Shown here piece after piece: positions 1 through 6,865 of a DNA stretch of 64,000 bases; position 1 is the first letter of the stretch, and every line of letters starts with the position of its first letter. A model generated the notes under the pieces. The model saw nothing but the letters and a program-made list of their open reading frames with translations. It was not told the DNA's origin and ran no database searches. Both the position numbers and the translations under genes were made by a program. Origin of the DNA: an uncultured Lachnospiraceae bacterium (lineage in GTDB: Bacteria; Bacillota; Clostridia; Lachnospirales; Lachnospiraceae); the NCBI GenBank assembly GCA_910586015.1, contig CAJUGJ010000006.1, positions 1-64,000 on the forward strand, in the 5' to 3' direction.

Positions 1-18
1 ACAAAGTTATGGTATAAT
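1..18 (+). repeat. First copy of an 18-bp direct repeat carrying an extended -10 (second copy 73-90)
   Basis: ACAAAGTTATGGTATAAT occurs exactly at 1-18 and again at 73-90, a period of 72 bases. Each copy holds TGGTATAAT, a perfect extended -10 promoter element. The repeat may extend left of the window. Duplication of a promoter core in front of one gene suggests tandem promoters or a local duplication; this is inference. Confidence 0.75.
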
Positions 19-46
19 GTTGAAACAAAAAAAACATTGTTTCAAC
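19..46. promoter_or_regulatory. Perfect 10-bp inverted repeat, probable operator or hairpin
   Basis: GTTGAAACAA (19-28) and TTGTTTCAAC (37-46) are exact reverse complements separated by 8 A-rich bases. The element starts directly after the first TATAAT box (13-18), where a repressor would overlap a transcription start. It could instead form a hairpin in the leader RNA. No U-tract follows, so an intrinsic terminator is unlikely. The cognate regulator is not in the window. Confidence 0.5.
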
Positions 47-58
47 TTCTGATTTTAT

Positions 59-90
59 GTGCACATTTGTGCACAAAGTTATGGTATAAT
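59..90 (+). promoter_or_regulatory. Promoter of the MFS gene with overlapping palindromic operator
   Basis: An extended -10 (TGGTATAAT, 82-90) lies 42 bases before the chosen ATG. The -35 zone is covered by a perfect inverted repeat, GTGCACA-TT-TGTGCAC (59-74), so a bound dimer would block RNA polymerase. The -35 match itself is poor, as is common with extended -10 promoters. The palindrome is seen directly; its role as an operator is inference. Confidence 0.55.
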
Positions 91-132
91 AATTGGGCGA
101 AAATCCAAAAGCGATCAAAGGAGAGAATTTTT

Positions 133-1323
133 ATGAAGCCTAAATATGAAACAACGATGACTGCCTGTTTTATAGGATATATTGTACAGGCGATTGTTGT
201 TAATTTTGTTCCATTATTATTTCTTACATTTCACTCTAACTATCATATTCCCTTATCTAAAATTACCATGTTAATCACAGTTAATTTTGGAATTCAGCTT
301 TTAATCGATCTATTATCTGCTGGATTTATCGATAAGATAGGTTATCGTGCCTCTATTATTCTTGCTCATATCTTTTCTGCGATAGGTCTAATCTTATTAG
401 CCATCTTGCCAGAATTATGTTCGGATCCATTCACTGGAATTGTGATTGCTGTAATCTTTTATGCAGTGGGTGGTGGATTAATTGAAGTTTTAATCAGTCC
501 TATTATGGAGTCTTGTCCTACCGATAATAAAGAAAAAGCAATGAGTTTGTTACATTCTTTTTATAGTTGGGGACAAGTAGGAGTTGTATTAATTTCTACT
601 TTGTTTTTTAAATTATTTCATGTTGAAAATTGGAAAATACTTTCTCTTCTTTGGAGCTTAATTCCTATTATAAATGCAGTTATATTTTTAAAAACTCCAA
701 TTGCCCCATTAGTACAGGAAGGGGAAAGTGGTCTTACAATGAAAGAATTGTTTTCTAATAAATTACTTTGGACATTTTTATTAATGATGATGAGTGCTGG
801 TGCAAGTGAACAAGCAGTCAGTCAATGGACTTCTACATTTGCAGAACAAGCATTAAAAGTAAATAAGACGGTTGGTGATTTAGCAGGACCTATGACATTT
901 GCAGTTCTAATGGGAATTTCAAGAGTATATTATGGAAAGTATGGAAGTAAAATTAATTTAGATCGATTTATGATGTATAGTAGTATTTTATGTATTATTT
1001 CTTATTTAAGTATTGCATTTATTCCACATCCTATATTGGGCTTTATAGGATGTGGTCTTTGTGGTCTATCTGTTGGGATTCTATGGCCGGGTACTCTTAG
1101 CAAAGCAGCCGCATCTATAAAAAATGGTGGTACTACTATGTTTGCACTGCTTGCACTTGCTGGAGATTTAGGATGTACAACAGGACCAACATTAGCAGGT
1201 ATTATATCTGGTCGTTTTCAGGATAATCTTAGAATTGGGATCTTATCAGCGATTATCTTTCCACTGTTATTATTATTGGGCTTGATTATATGTAAACGCT
1301 TCATAACCCGTTTCAGACATTAG
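133..1323 (+). CDS. MFS transporter, sugar-permease-like
   Basis: Integral membrane protein of 396 residues with about 12 hydrophobic segments, the usual size for the major facilitator superfamily. The short loop after the second helix (AGFIDKIGYR, near residue 65) matches the MFS motif-A position. The overall pattern resembles the FucP-like/sugar branch of the family, but the substrate cannot be read from sequence. The ATG at 133 is chosen because AAAGGAGAG lies just upstream; an in-frame start at 37 would run through the promoter. It is a single gene behind a palindromic promoter region. Its 3' end overlaps by 51 bases the end of a convergent small gene. Confidence 0.85.
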   Translation: MKPKYETTMTACFIGYIVQAIVVNFVPLLFLTFHSNYHIPLSKITMLITVNFGIQLLIDLLSAGFIDKIGYRASIILAHIFSAIGLILLAILPELCSDPFTGIVIAVIFYAVGGGLIEVLISPIMESCPTDNKEKAMSLLHSFYSWGQVGVVLISTLFFKLFHVENWKILSLLWSLIPIINAVIFLKTPIAPLVQEGESGLTMKELFSNKLLWTFLLMMMSAGASEQAVSQWTSTFAEQALKVNKTVGDLAGPMTFAVLMGISRVYYGKYGSKINLDRFMMYSSILCIISYLSIAFIPHPILGFIGCGLCGLSVGILWPGTLSKAAASIKNGGTTMFALLALAGDLGCTTGPTLAGIISGRFQDNLRIGILSAIIFPLLLLLGLIICKRFITRFRH

Positions 1324-1542
1324 TTCGATATATTGTTTCATTCTCTGCGATATGGTAACTTCAGTATCAGAAAAAACCGATTCTATTATTATATCTTTAC
1401 ATTTGCACCAATAGGGATTTTTAATTTGTTGGATATAACTTTGTATTCTTTCTTCTTTAGAAAGGGTAGTATCTATTTTTATTGTTTCAATGTCTACGAG
1501 AACCTCTTTAGACAAAAAGGCATCTTTTAATTTATCTGTCAT
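1273..1542 (-). CDS. Small conserved hypothetical protein, DUF6870-like
   Basis: An 89-residue soluble acidic protein. The segment IQQIKNPYWCKCKDIIIESV and the later FSDTEVTISQRMKQYIELM resemble the small Firmicutes family DUF6870 (typically 'QIGNPYCYK...SFADTDVTLED..KQY'), which is often encoded on mobile DNA. The function is unknown. AGGAAG precedes the ATG at a good distance. The gene converges with the MFS permease and overlaps its last 51 bases, so one of the two ends may be recent. The family assignment is from memory and not certain. Confidence 0.65.
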   Translation of the reverse strand: MTDKLKDAFLSKEVLVDIETIKIDTTLSKEERIQSYIQQIKNPYWCKCKDIIIESVFSDTEVTISQRMKQYIELMSETGYEAFTYNQAQ

Positions 1543-1600
1543 ATATCTTCCTTTTTTATTTTATGTCTATGTAGGTTCTCGATTGTCCTATTCCAAAAAT

Positions 1601-2782
1601 TTAATGTTGAGATTCATATGCAAGAATTCCTTTTTTTAATCGTTCCAAACCATCATTTAAAATACTTCTTGGACATGCAATATTCATTCGGAGAAAGTTA
1701 TAGCCATCTGCACCATATTGATTTCCCCCTGAAAGATAAAGTCCACTTGTCTTTCGAATTATATCAGGTAGTTCTTTGAGTTGTCCTCCTAATTTTCTAC
1801 AATCGATCCAAAGTAAATAAGTAGCTTTTGAAGGAACTAATTTTAATTGTGGCAGTTCGTCCTCTAAGAATTTTTTTGCACATTCCTTATTTTGCTTGAT
1901 ATATTCTCTTAACTGATCTAACCAAATACCTCCTTTTGTAAATGCAACCGTCGCTGCATCAACTGCAAATGCGTTTGGCTCTGCAACTTCATCGGTATTT
2001 AGCGCTCGATTCATCTTATGAAAAAGATTTTCATTTGGAACGATTACAGCCGCCGTCTGTAGTCCTGCTAAATTAAATGTCTTTGTAGGTGCAATACAAG
2101 AAATACTGTTTTGTCTGCATTTTTCAGAAACACTGGCAAAAGGGACATAAGATTCACATGGATCTGTTAAATCACAGTGTATTTCATCTGATAAAACAAC
2201 CACATGATATTTCCAACACAACTCTCCAATTCGTTCTAATATTTCTTTATCCCATATCTTTCCTACAGGATTATGAGGATTGCAAAGAATCATCATAGTA
2301 GTTTGAGGATCTGATAACTTTTGTTCTAAATCTTCAAAGTCCATTTCATAAATCCCATCCTGATATTTTAACGGGCTTTCTAAAATATGTCTTCCATTAT
2401 TTACAATAGAATTAAAAAACATATTATAAACAGGTGTTTGTACAACTATATTTTCTCCTATTGTAGTAAACTTTCGTACTGTACTGGAAATTGCAGGAAG
2501 AACACCTGTACAAAAAATCAGCCATTCTTTTTTTATTTCTAATTCATGTCTTTCTTTCCACCACTTAATAATAGCGTCCTGCCACATCGGTGGAATAAAA
2601 CAATACCCAAATATACCTCTTTTTGCTCTATCTTGAATGGCAGATAAAATTTCTGGTGCTGTTTGAAAATCCATATCCGCAACCCACATTGGAAGCTCTT
2701 CTTCCTTTACATCCCATTTTATAGAATCTGTTTTCCGTCGGTTAATTGGAGTATCAAAATCATATTTTATCTCTTTATTCAT
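1601..2782 (-). CDS. MalY/PatB-family PLP-dependent C-S lyase / aminotransferase
   Basis: A 393-residue fold-type I pyridoxal-phosphate enzyme of the MalY/PatB family. Members usually act as cystathionine beta-lyase (cystathionine to homocysteine, pyruvate and ammonia), and E. coli MalY also restrains MalT. Visible hallmarks are the N-terminal MWVADMDF (32-39), the cofactor-binding SDEIH (198-202) and the PLP lysine K234 in IAPTKTFNLAG. It is cytosolic. Its ATG overlaps the stop of the upstream DUF3737 gene by four bases, so the two are translationally coupled. The actual substrate (cystathionine, cysteine or another C-S compound) is not determinable. Confidence 0.88.
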   Translation of the reverse strand: MNKEIKYDFDTPINRRKTDSIKWDVKEEELPMWVADMDFQTAPEILSAIQDRAKRGIFGYCFIPPMWQDAIIKWWKERHELEIKKEWLIFCTGVLPAISSTVRKFTTIGENIVVQTPVYNMFFNSIVNNGRHILESPLKYQDGIYEMDFEDLEQKLSDPQTTMMILCNPHNPVGKIWDKEILERIGELCWKYHVVVLSDEIHCDLTDPCESYVPFASVSEKCRQNSISCIAPTKTFNLAGLQTAAVIVPNENLFHKMNRALNTDEVAEPNAFAVDAATVAFTKGGIWLDQLREYIKQNKECAKKFLEDELPQLKLVPSKATYLLWIDCRKLGGQLKELPDIIRKTSGLYLSGGNQYGADGYNFLRMNIACPRSILNDGLERLKKGILAYESQH

Positions 2783-3627
2783 TTTTCTTCTCCTTTGCAG
2801 ATAATTCTAGTTTTACTTACGTCTATTTTATCTTTTTCCATGATCAATTCGCCAATCTCATCTGCACAAATCATTCCGCCTGATGGATTGAAAACACTTT
2901 CTATCCTTCCATCAATTTTAACATCAACTGTAGAATATTCAAATGCAAGTGTTGTATTTAACAATTTACAATGTTTCATAATAAGATTGTCAATATAACA
3001 CATTCCCTGAAGACTTTCTATTGTACAATTTACTAGAGTTAAATTTTTAGAATTCCACCCCAAATACTCTCCTGAAATAAACGAATCATATACTGTTACA
3101 TTTTCGCTGTTCCAAAACGCATCTTTTGTCAGCAATTTCGCCCGATAGATTTCTACATTTTTAACTCCGTCAAAAGAATAATTACCAACTAAATGAAAAT
3201 CTTGAATTTTCATATTAGCGCTGTTCATGGCAAAATAATCTCCTTTTGCCATAACCTGATTCATTTCAATATCTTCACAATTCCACAGTGTTTCAGATGC
3301 GTTTGGTAAAGAAACGTTTTTTAATCGAATTTTTTTGGTACGACGGAAATTTTTTGGAGCTTCAATAATACTATCCTCTATAGAAATATTTTCTGTATAC
3401 CAAATTCCAGCACGTGCCATATCAAATAGAGAACAATCTTTTAAAGTAATATTTTTACTGTACCATAGTGGATATTTCCATTGAAACATACTATTATATA
3501 ATTCAATTTCCTGACTTTCTTTTAATGGAGATTCCCCATTGCCAAATGTAGTGTCAAAAATACGAAGATTTTTTCCTTGAAAAAGCGCTCTTTCTCCTGT
3601 TAAAAATTTCTGTCTGATTTCTTTCAT
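2779..3627 (-). CDS. DUF3737 family protein, right-handed beta-helix type
   Basis: A 282-residue protein made of about ten short repeats of the kind N-(I/V)-x-(I/V/L)-x-(D/N)-(S/C), for example KNITLKDCSLFD, ENISIEDSIIEA and KNLTLVNCTIES. This is the signature of a parallel beta-helix and of DUF3737. There is no signal peptide, so it is probably cytosolic; its biochemical role is unknown. GGAGG lies nine bases before the ATG. The start codon lies inside the aberrant 3' tail of sigK (74-base overlap), and the stop overlaps the start of the MalY-type gene, with which it forms a two-gene unit. Confidence 0.85.
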   Translation of the reverse strand: MKEIRQKFLTGERALFQGKNLRIFDTTFGNGESPLKESQEIELYNSMFQWKYPLWYSKNITLKDCSLFDMARAGIWYTENISIEDSIIEAPKNFRRTKKIRLKNVSLPNASETLWNCEDIEMNQVMAKGDYFAMNSANMKIQDFHLVGNYSFDGVKNVEIYRAKLLTKDAFWNSENVTVYDSFISGEYLGWNSKNLTLVNCTIESLQGMCYIDNLIMKHCKLLNTTLAFEYSTVDVKIDGRIESVFNPSGGMICADEIGELIMEKDKIDVSKTRIICKGEEK

Positions 3628-4267
3628 CTTTAGCCTCCATGTTACGTATCGCTATTCTTTGCGTATCGCTTTCTTTTATTTGCCCTGATTTCACAGCACA
3701 GTAGCTTCTTGAAATTCCCAATTTGTCTGCAAGTTCTCTTTGTGTTACCTCTTTTTCTCCAAATAGTCCATAACGCAAACAAATAATTTCTCTTTCTCTT
3801 TCATTTAGTACGTCATAGATAAAGTGATAGAGGTTTATTGTATTTTCTTGTAACTCCATCGATTCTGTAATATCCTCATCATGACTTTCCATAACATCTA
3901 AAAGACTAAGTTCGTTTCCTTCTTTATCCGATCCGATAGGCTCATATAAAGACACATCTCTTCCTAATTTTTTTTCGCTTCGAAATAGCATTAATAATTC
4001 GTTGTCAATACAGCGCGAGGCATACGTAGCAAGTCGAATTCCCTTTTCATCATCAAAGGTATCTACTGCCTTGATTAGACCAATCGTGCCAATAGAAATT
4101 AGGTCGTCTGCTTCCTTATCCGCTGTACCATACTTTTTGACAATGTGTGCAACTAGGCGAAGATTATGCTCGATTAAAGAATTTCTTGCCTCCCGATCTC
4201 CGGCTTTGCACCGCCTTAGCATCTCTTCTTCTTCTTTTACATCGAGCGGTTTCGGAAATGATTTCAA
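3554..4267 (-). CDS. sigK: RNA polymerase sporulation sigma factor SigK with replaced C-terminus
   Basis: A sigma-70 family factor of the late mother-cell type. FPKPL (4-8), the region 2 block HNLRLVAHIVKKYG (34-47), DLISIGTIGLIKAVDTF (55-71) and DVSLYEPIGSDKEGNE (104-119) match SigK closely. Region 4 begins normally with REREIICLRYGL and TQRELADKLGISRSY (175-189). SigK normally continues 'VSRIEKRA..' (recognition helix), but here residues 190-237 are unrelated, basic and polar. That tail overlaps the start of DUF3737 and contains a 17-bp tandem repeat in the DNA. The TTG start at 4267 has GAGGTG seven bases upstream. As it stands it probably cannot read a -35 element. Confidence 0.8.
   Translation of the reverse strand: MKSFPKPLDVKEEEEMLRRCKAGDREARNSLIEHNLRLVAHIVKKYGTADKEADDLISIGTIGLIKAVDTFDDEKGIRLATYASRCIDNELLMLFRSEKKLGRDVSLYEPIGSDKEGNELSLLDVMESHDEDITESMELQENTINLYHFIYDVLNEREREIICLRYGLFGEKEVTQRELADKLGISRSYCAVKSGQIKESDTQRIAIRNMEAKDERNQTEIFNRRKSAFSRKKSSYF
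3645..3678. repeat. Imperfect 17-bp tandem repeat at the sigK break
   Basis: CGTATCGCTATTCTTTG (3645-3661) is followed at once by a near copy (3662-3678) sharing CGTATCGCT and the TTCTTT core. It lies about 20 bases downstream of the point where the SigK reading departs from the family, so it looks like a rearrangement or slippage scar. Confidence 0.6.
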
Positions 4268-4359
4268 GGCATAACACCTCTTTATGAACGGGGTTATTAT
4301 TACTTTATGCAAATCATCCCGATTGCGTGCCTTTCCAACAAAATCAGAGAATAGTTATT

Positions 4360-5592
4360 TTATTCTTTCTGTCTTACAAGGTCGAAAATCTCTAGTGGTT
4401 CAGAAAAACGTACAAATAATTTTTGTTTTGGATGTGGACAGCAGTCCATACACAATCCATTTTCATCTTGTATAGATTCTACTGTCACAATTTTGTTTTC
4501 TCCATTTGGCTTCATTACTTCAACTTGATCACCAACATAAAATTTATTTCTCTGTTCCATTTCACATATTCTATCTGAATGTACTTGATAAATTAATCCT
4601 AAGTATGTATACTCTTTTACATATACATTATTGTCATAAATTTGAGCATCCGTCTTTGGCTTTTCAAAGAAAAATCCTGTCGTAAACTGACGATAGGTGC
4701 ATTTTGAGATTTCTTCTCTATAATATGGCAGTCGTTCTCTATAACGCTCTGGAGAAATAAAATAATCGTCAATTGCCATTCGATACGTTCTTGCTACTGC
4801 TGCCACATATAATGCTGTCTTCATCCTTCCTTCTACTTTAAAACTGTCGATTCCAGCCTCTATAAGTTCTGGAATATATTCGATCATACAAAGATCTTTT
4901 GAGTTAAAAATATAAGTACCTCTATCATTTTCAAAAACTGGAAGATATTCTCCCGGTCGATTTTCTTCCATAAGATAATATTTCCAGCGGCAAGGATGTG
5001 TACATGCTCCAAGATTTGCATCTCTTCCAGTAAAATAATTACTAAGCAGGCATCTGCCAGAATAGGAAATACACATAGCTCCATGTATGAAAGTTTCAAT
5101 TTCTAATTCTGATGGAATCTTTTGTCGAAGCTCTTTAATTTCTTCTAATGAAAGTTCTCTTGCTGATACAACACGACTTGCTCCAAGACGATGCCAAAAG
5201 CGATAAGTCCTATAATTTACGTTATTTGCTTGAGTACTGATATGAACTTCTATTTCTGGAACGATTTCCTTTGCAATATCAAAAACTCCCGGATCAGAGA
5301 TAATCAAAGCATCTGGCTTAATTTGTTTTAATTCTTTAAAATATTGTTCAATTCCTGATAAGTCTTTGTTATGTGCTGTGATATTTGCTGTAACATAGAC
5401 CTTTTTCCCATAAGAATGAGCAAAATCAATGCCCTGTTTCATTTCTTCTATGGAAAAATTTTTCGCTTTTGCACGTAGTCCATACATCTCTCCACCAATA
5501 TAGACTGCATCTGCCCCATAGATCACTGCCGTTTTTAGTACCTCTAAACTGCTTGCTGGAATTAAAAGTTCTGGTTTTTTCTTTTCATTCAT
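4360..5592 (-). CDS. trhP: Peptidase U32-family tRNA hydroxylation protein TrhP
   Basis: A 410-residue U32 'peptidase' family member. In B. subtilis and E. coli such proteins (TrhP) make 5-hydroxyuridine at tRNA position 34 rather than acting as proteases. Seen here: the N-terminal TIM-barrel-like part (PELLIPASSLEVLKTAVIYG, 7-26), the family signature ETFIHGAMCISYSGRC (166-181) and four cysteines at 174, 181, 197 and 201 that can hold an iron-sulfur cluster. It sits 21 bases downstream of a TrmR-type methyltransferase, the next enzyme in that pathway. B. subtilis has two U32 genes here (yrrN, yrrO); this locus has one. Confidence 0.85.
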   Translation of the reverse strand: MNEKKKPELLIPASSLEVLKTAVIYGADAVYIGGEMYGLRAKAKNFSIEEMKQGIDFAHSYGKKVYVTANITAHNKDLSGIEQYFKELKQIKPDALIISDPGVFDIAKEIVPEIEVHISTQANNVNYRTYRFWHRLGASRVVSARELSLEEIKELRQKIPSELEIETFIHGAMCISYSGRCLLSNYFTGRDANLGACTHPCRWKYYLMEENRPGEYLPVFENDRGTYIFNSKDLCMIEYIPELIEAGIDSFKVEGRMKTALYVAAVARTYRMAIDDYFISPERYRERLPYYREEISKCTYRQFTTGFFFEKPKTDAQIYDNNVYVKEYTYLGLIYQVHSDRICEMEQRNKFYVGDQVEVMKPNGENKIVTVESIQDENGLCMDCCPHPKQKLFVRFSEPLEIFDLVRQKE

Positions 5593-5613
5593 ATTGTTTT
5601 CCTTATATTCATT

Positions 5614-6360
5614 TTATAACGACTGTTTTACGGTTAGTGTCATTCCGTCACCAACCGCAAGTACAACCGTTTTTAAATCTTTGCTGTGCGTTAAGGTAAA
5701 TAAATATTCCCTCATTCGCATATGAATTGTTCGCTCTCTTCTTGGAATACTAAATTTTGAATCAGCAATACTACCTTCTTGTAAAACATTGTCTGTTACT
5801 AAAATTCCATCATCGGAAAGCAATTCTAAAATATAGGGCAAAAAATTCATATATTGTCCTTTTGCTGCATCCATAAAAATAAAATCATATTTCTTTTGAA
5901 ATCTTGGTAATTCTTCTAAAAACTCTTTTTGATTCGGGAAAAAACTCCTTTTTGTTTTTGGAATATAGATCTCTTCGATACTTCCCGATTGTTTGCAAAG
6001 TAGTTTTAAAGCTTCCATTGCCTCTCCAACAAACAATGTAATTCTTTGATTATTTGTAGCTTTATCTAAATTTTCTTTTGCTGACCTAATTCGCATTGGT
6101 ACTTTTTCGATTGTTACAATCTCTGAGTCTAAAGGTAAAAACTCATTCATCAACAAACAGGAAAATCCAACTGCAGTTCCTACCTCTAATACTTTTTTAG
6201 GTTTTTTTAAAATTAATAGAAAGCTTAAAAGTTCCTGTGCAGACTTGCGAATAATTGGTACTTCGTTTATAAGTGCCTCTTGTTCTAATTGCTCTAATGA
6301 TTCTGGTAATGTTGTGGCTAAAGAATCCAAATATGCTGCAATATGCTCATTTACAATCAT
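5614..6360 (-). CDS. trmR: SAM-dependent O-methyltransferase, TrmR-type
   Basis: A 248-residue class I methyltransferase. The SAM-binding motif KVLEVGTAVGFSCLLM lies at 56-71, and the metal/active-site stretch DFIFMDAAKGQY fits the metal-dependent O-methyltransferase family. B. subtilis TrmR (YrrM) methylates 5-hydroxyuridine 34 to 5-methoxyuridine in tRNA. The same gene order here (MltG-like, trmR, trhP) supports that role over a generic catechol or caffeoyl-CoA methyltransferase. RBS GAGGA precedes the ATG. It is cytosolic. Confidence 0.83.
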   Translation of the reverse strand: MIVNEHIAAYLDSLATTLPESLEQLEQEALINEVPIIRKSAQELLSFLLILKKPKKVLEVGTAVGFSCLLMNEFLPLDSEIVTIEKVPMRIRSAKENLDKATNNQRITLFVGEAMEALKLLCKQSGSIEEIYIPKTKRSFFPNQKEFLEELPRFQKKYDFIFMDAAKGQYMNFLPYILELLSDDGILVTDNVLQEGSIADSKFSIPRRERTIHMRMREYLFTLTHSKDLKTVVLAVGDGMTLTVKQSL

Positions 6361-6382
6361 ATATCTTTTTTCCTCTTATGCT

Positions 6383-6817
6383 TTATGGTACTGCTTTTTC
6401 GGTATCTTCTATCGATTTTTCTTCTGCGATAGAATTAGAAATATTCGTAATCACATCTAAAATTTCATCATAATCCATAGAAGTATTTAATACAAACGTT
6501 CCTGGCATAATATCATATTTTTTCAATTTTGTCTTTACATAAAAGGAATACTTATTTTGAATTACATTGCTTACCTCTAGTTTACTGGCAATGCTCATCG
6601 TAGACTCGCCTTTTAAAATCTGTACTTCCACCTGATACCCGGGTTCTGGATCTTTTGGCATAGAACCAAAAACCTGATAGGCAAAAGTAAACGCATATTT
6701 GCTCCCCTGAATAATTACGTAAACCACTACTGTATAAAATAATACATTAAATAATAAGTGTAAAATTCCTGCTGCTATTTTGAGAGCAATTTTGGTTGCT
6801 GGGCTCTTTTGCTGCAT
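6383..6817 (-). CDS. Short MltG/YceG-like membrane protein lacking the catalytic domain
   Basis: A 144-residue protein with one transmembrane helix (about 13-36) followed by an extracellular region reading VEVQILKGESTMSIASKLE. This matches the LysM-like N-terminal subdomain found before the catalytic domain of the endolytic transglycosylase MltG. The catalytic part with its active-site Glu is absent. The order MltG-like, trmR, trhP equals B. subtilis yrrL-yrrM-yrrN/O, so it is the positional ortholog of mltG. It could be a regulatory or scaffold remnant and is unlikely to cut glycan strands. The reading frame is intact, with a good RBS (GAGAGG). Confidence 0.72.
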   Translation of the reverse strand: MQQKSPATKIALKIAAGILHLLFNVLFYTVVVYVIIQGSKYAFTFAYQVFGSMPKDPEPGYQVEVQILKGESTMSIASKLEVSNVIQNKYSFYVKTKLKKYDIMPGTFVLNTSMDYDEILDVITNISNSIAEEKSIEDTEKAVP

Positions 6818-6865
6818 GATTCTATACCTCTCTTTCCAATCGGTTTCATTCTTTGGTATAAAAAT

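Noticed and set aside
3554..3720. Simple frameshift in sigK
   Set aside because: Reading the other two frames after GISRSY gives immediate stops or a sequence that does not resemble the SigK recognition helix.
3554..4267. skin-element interruption of sigK
   Set aside because: Known skin insertions split sigK around the middle and carry a recombinase; here the break is in the last helix and no recombinase follows.
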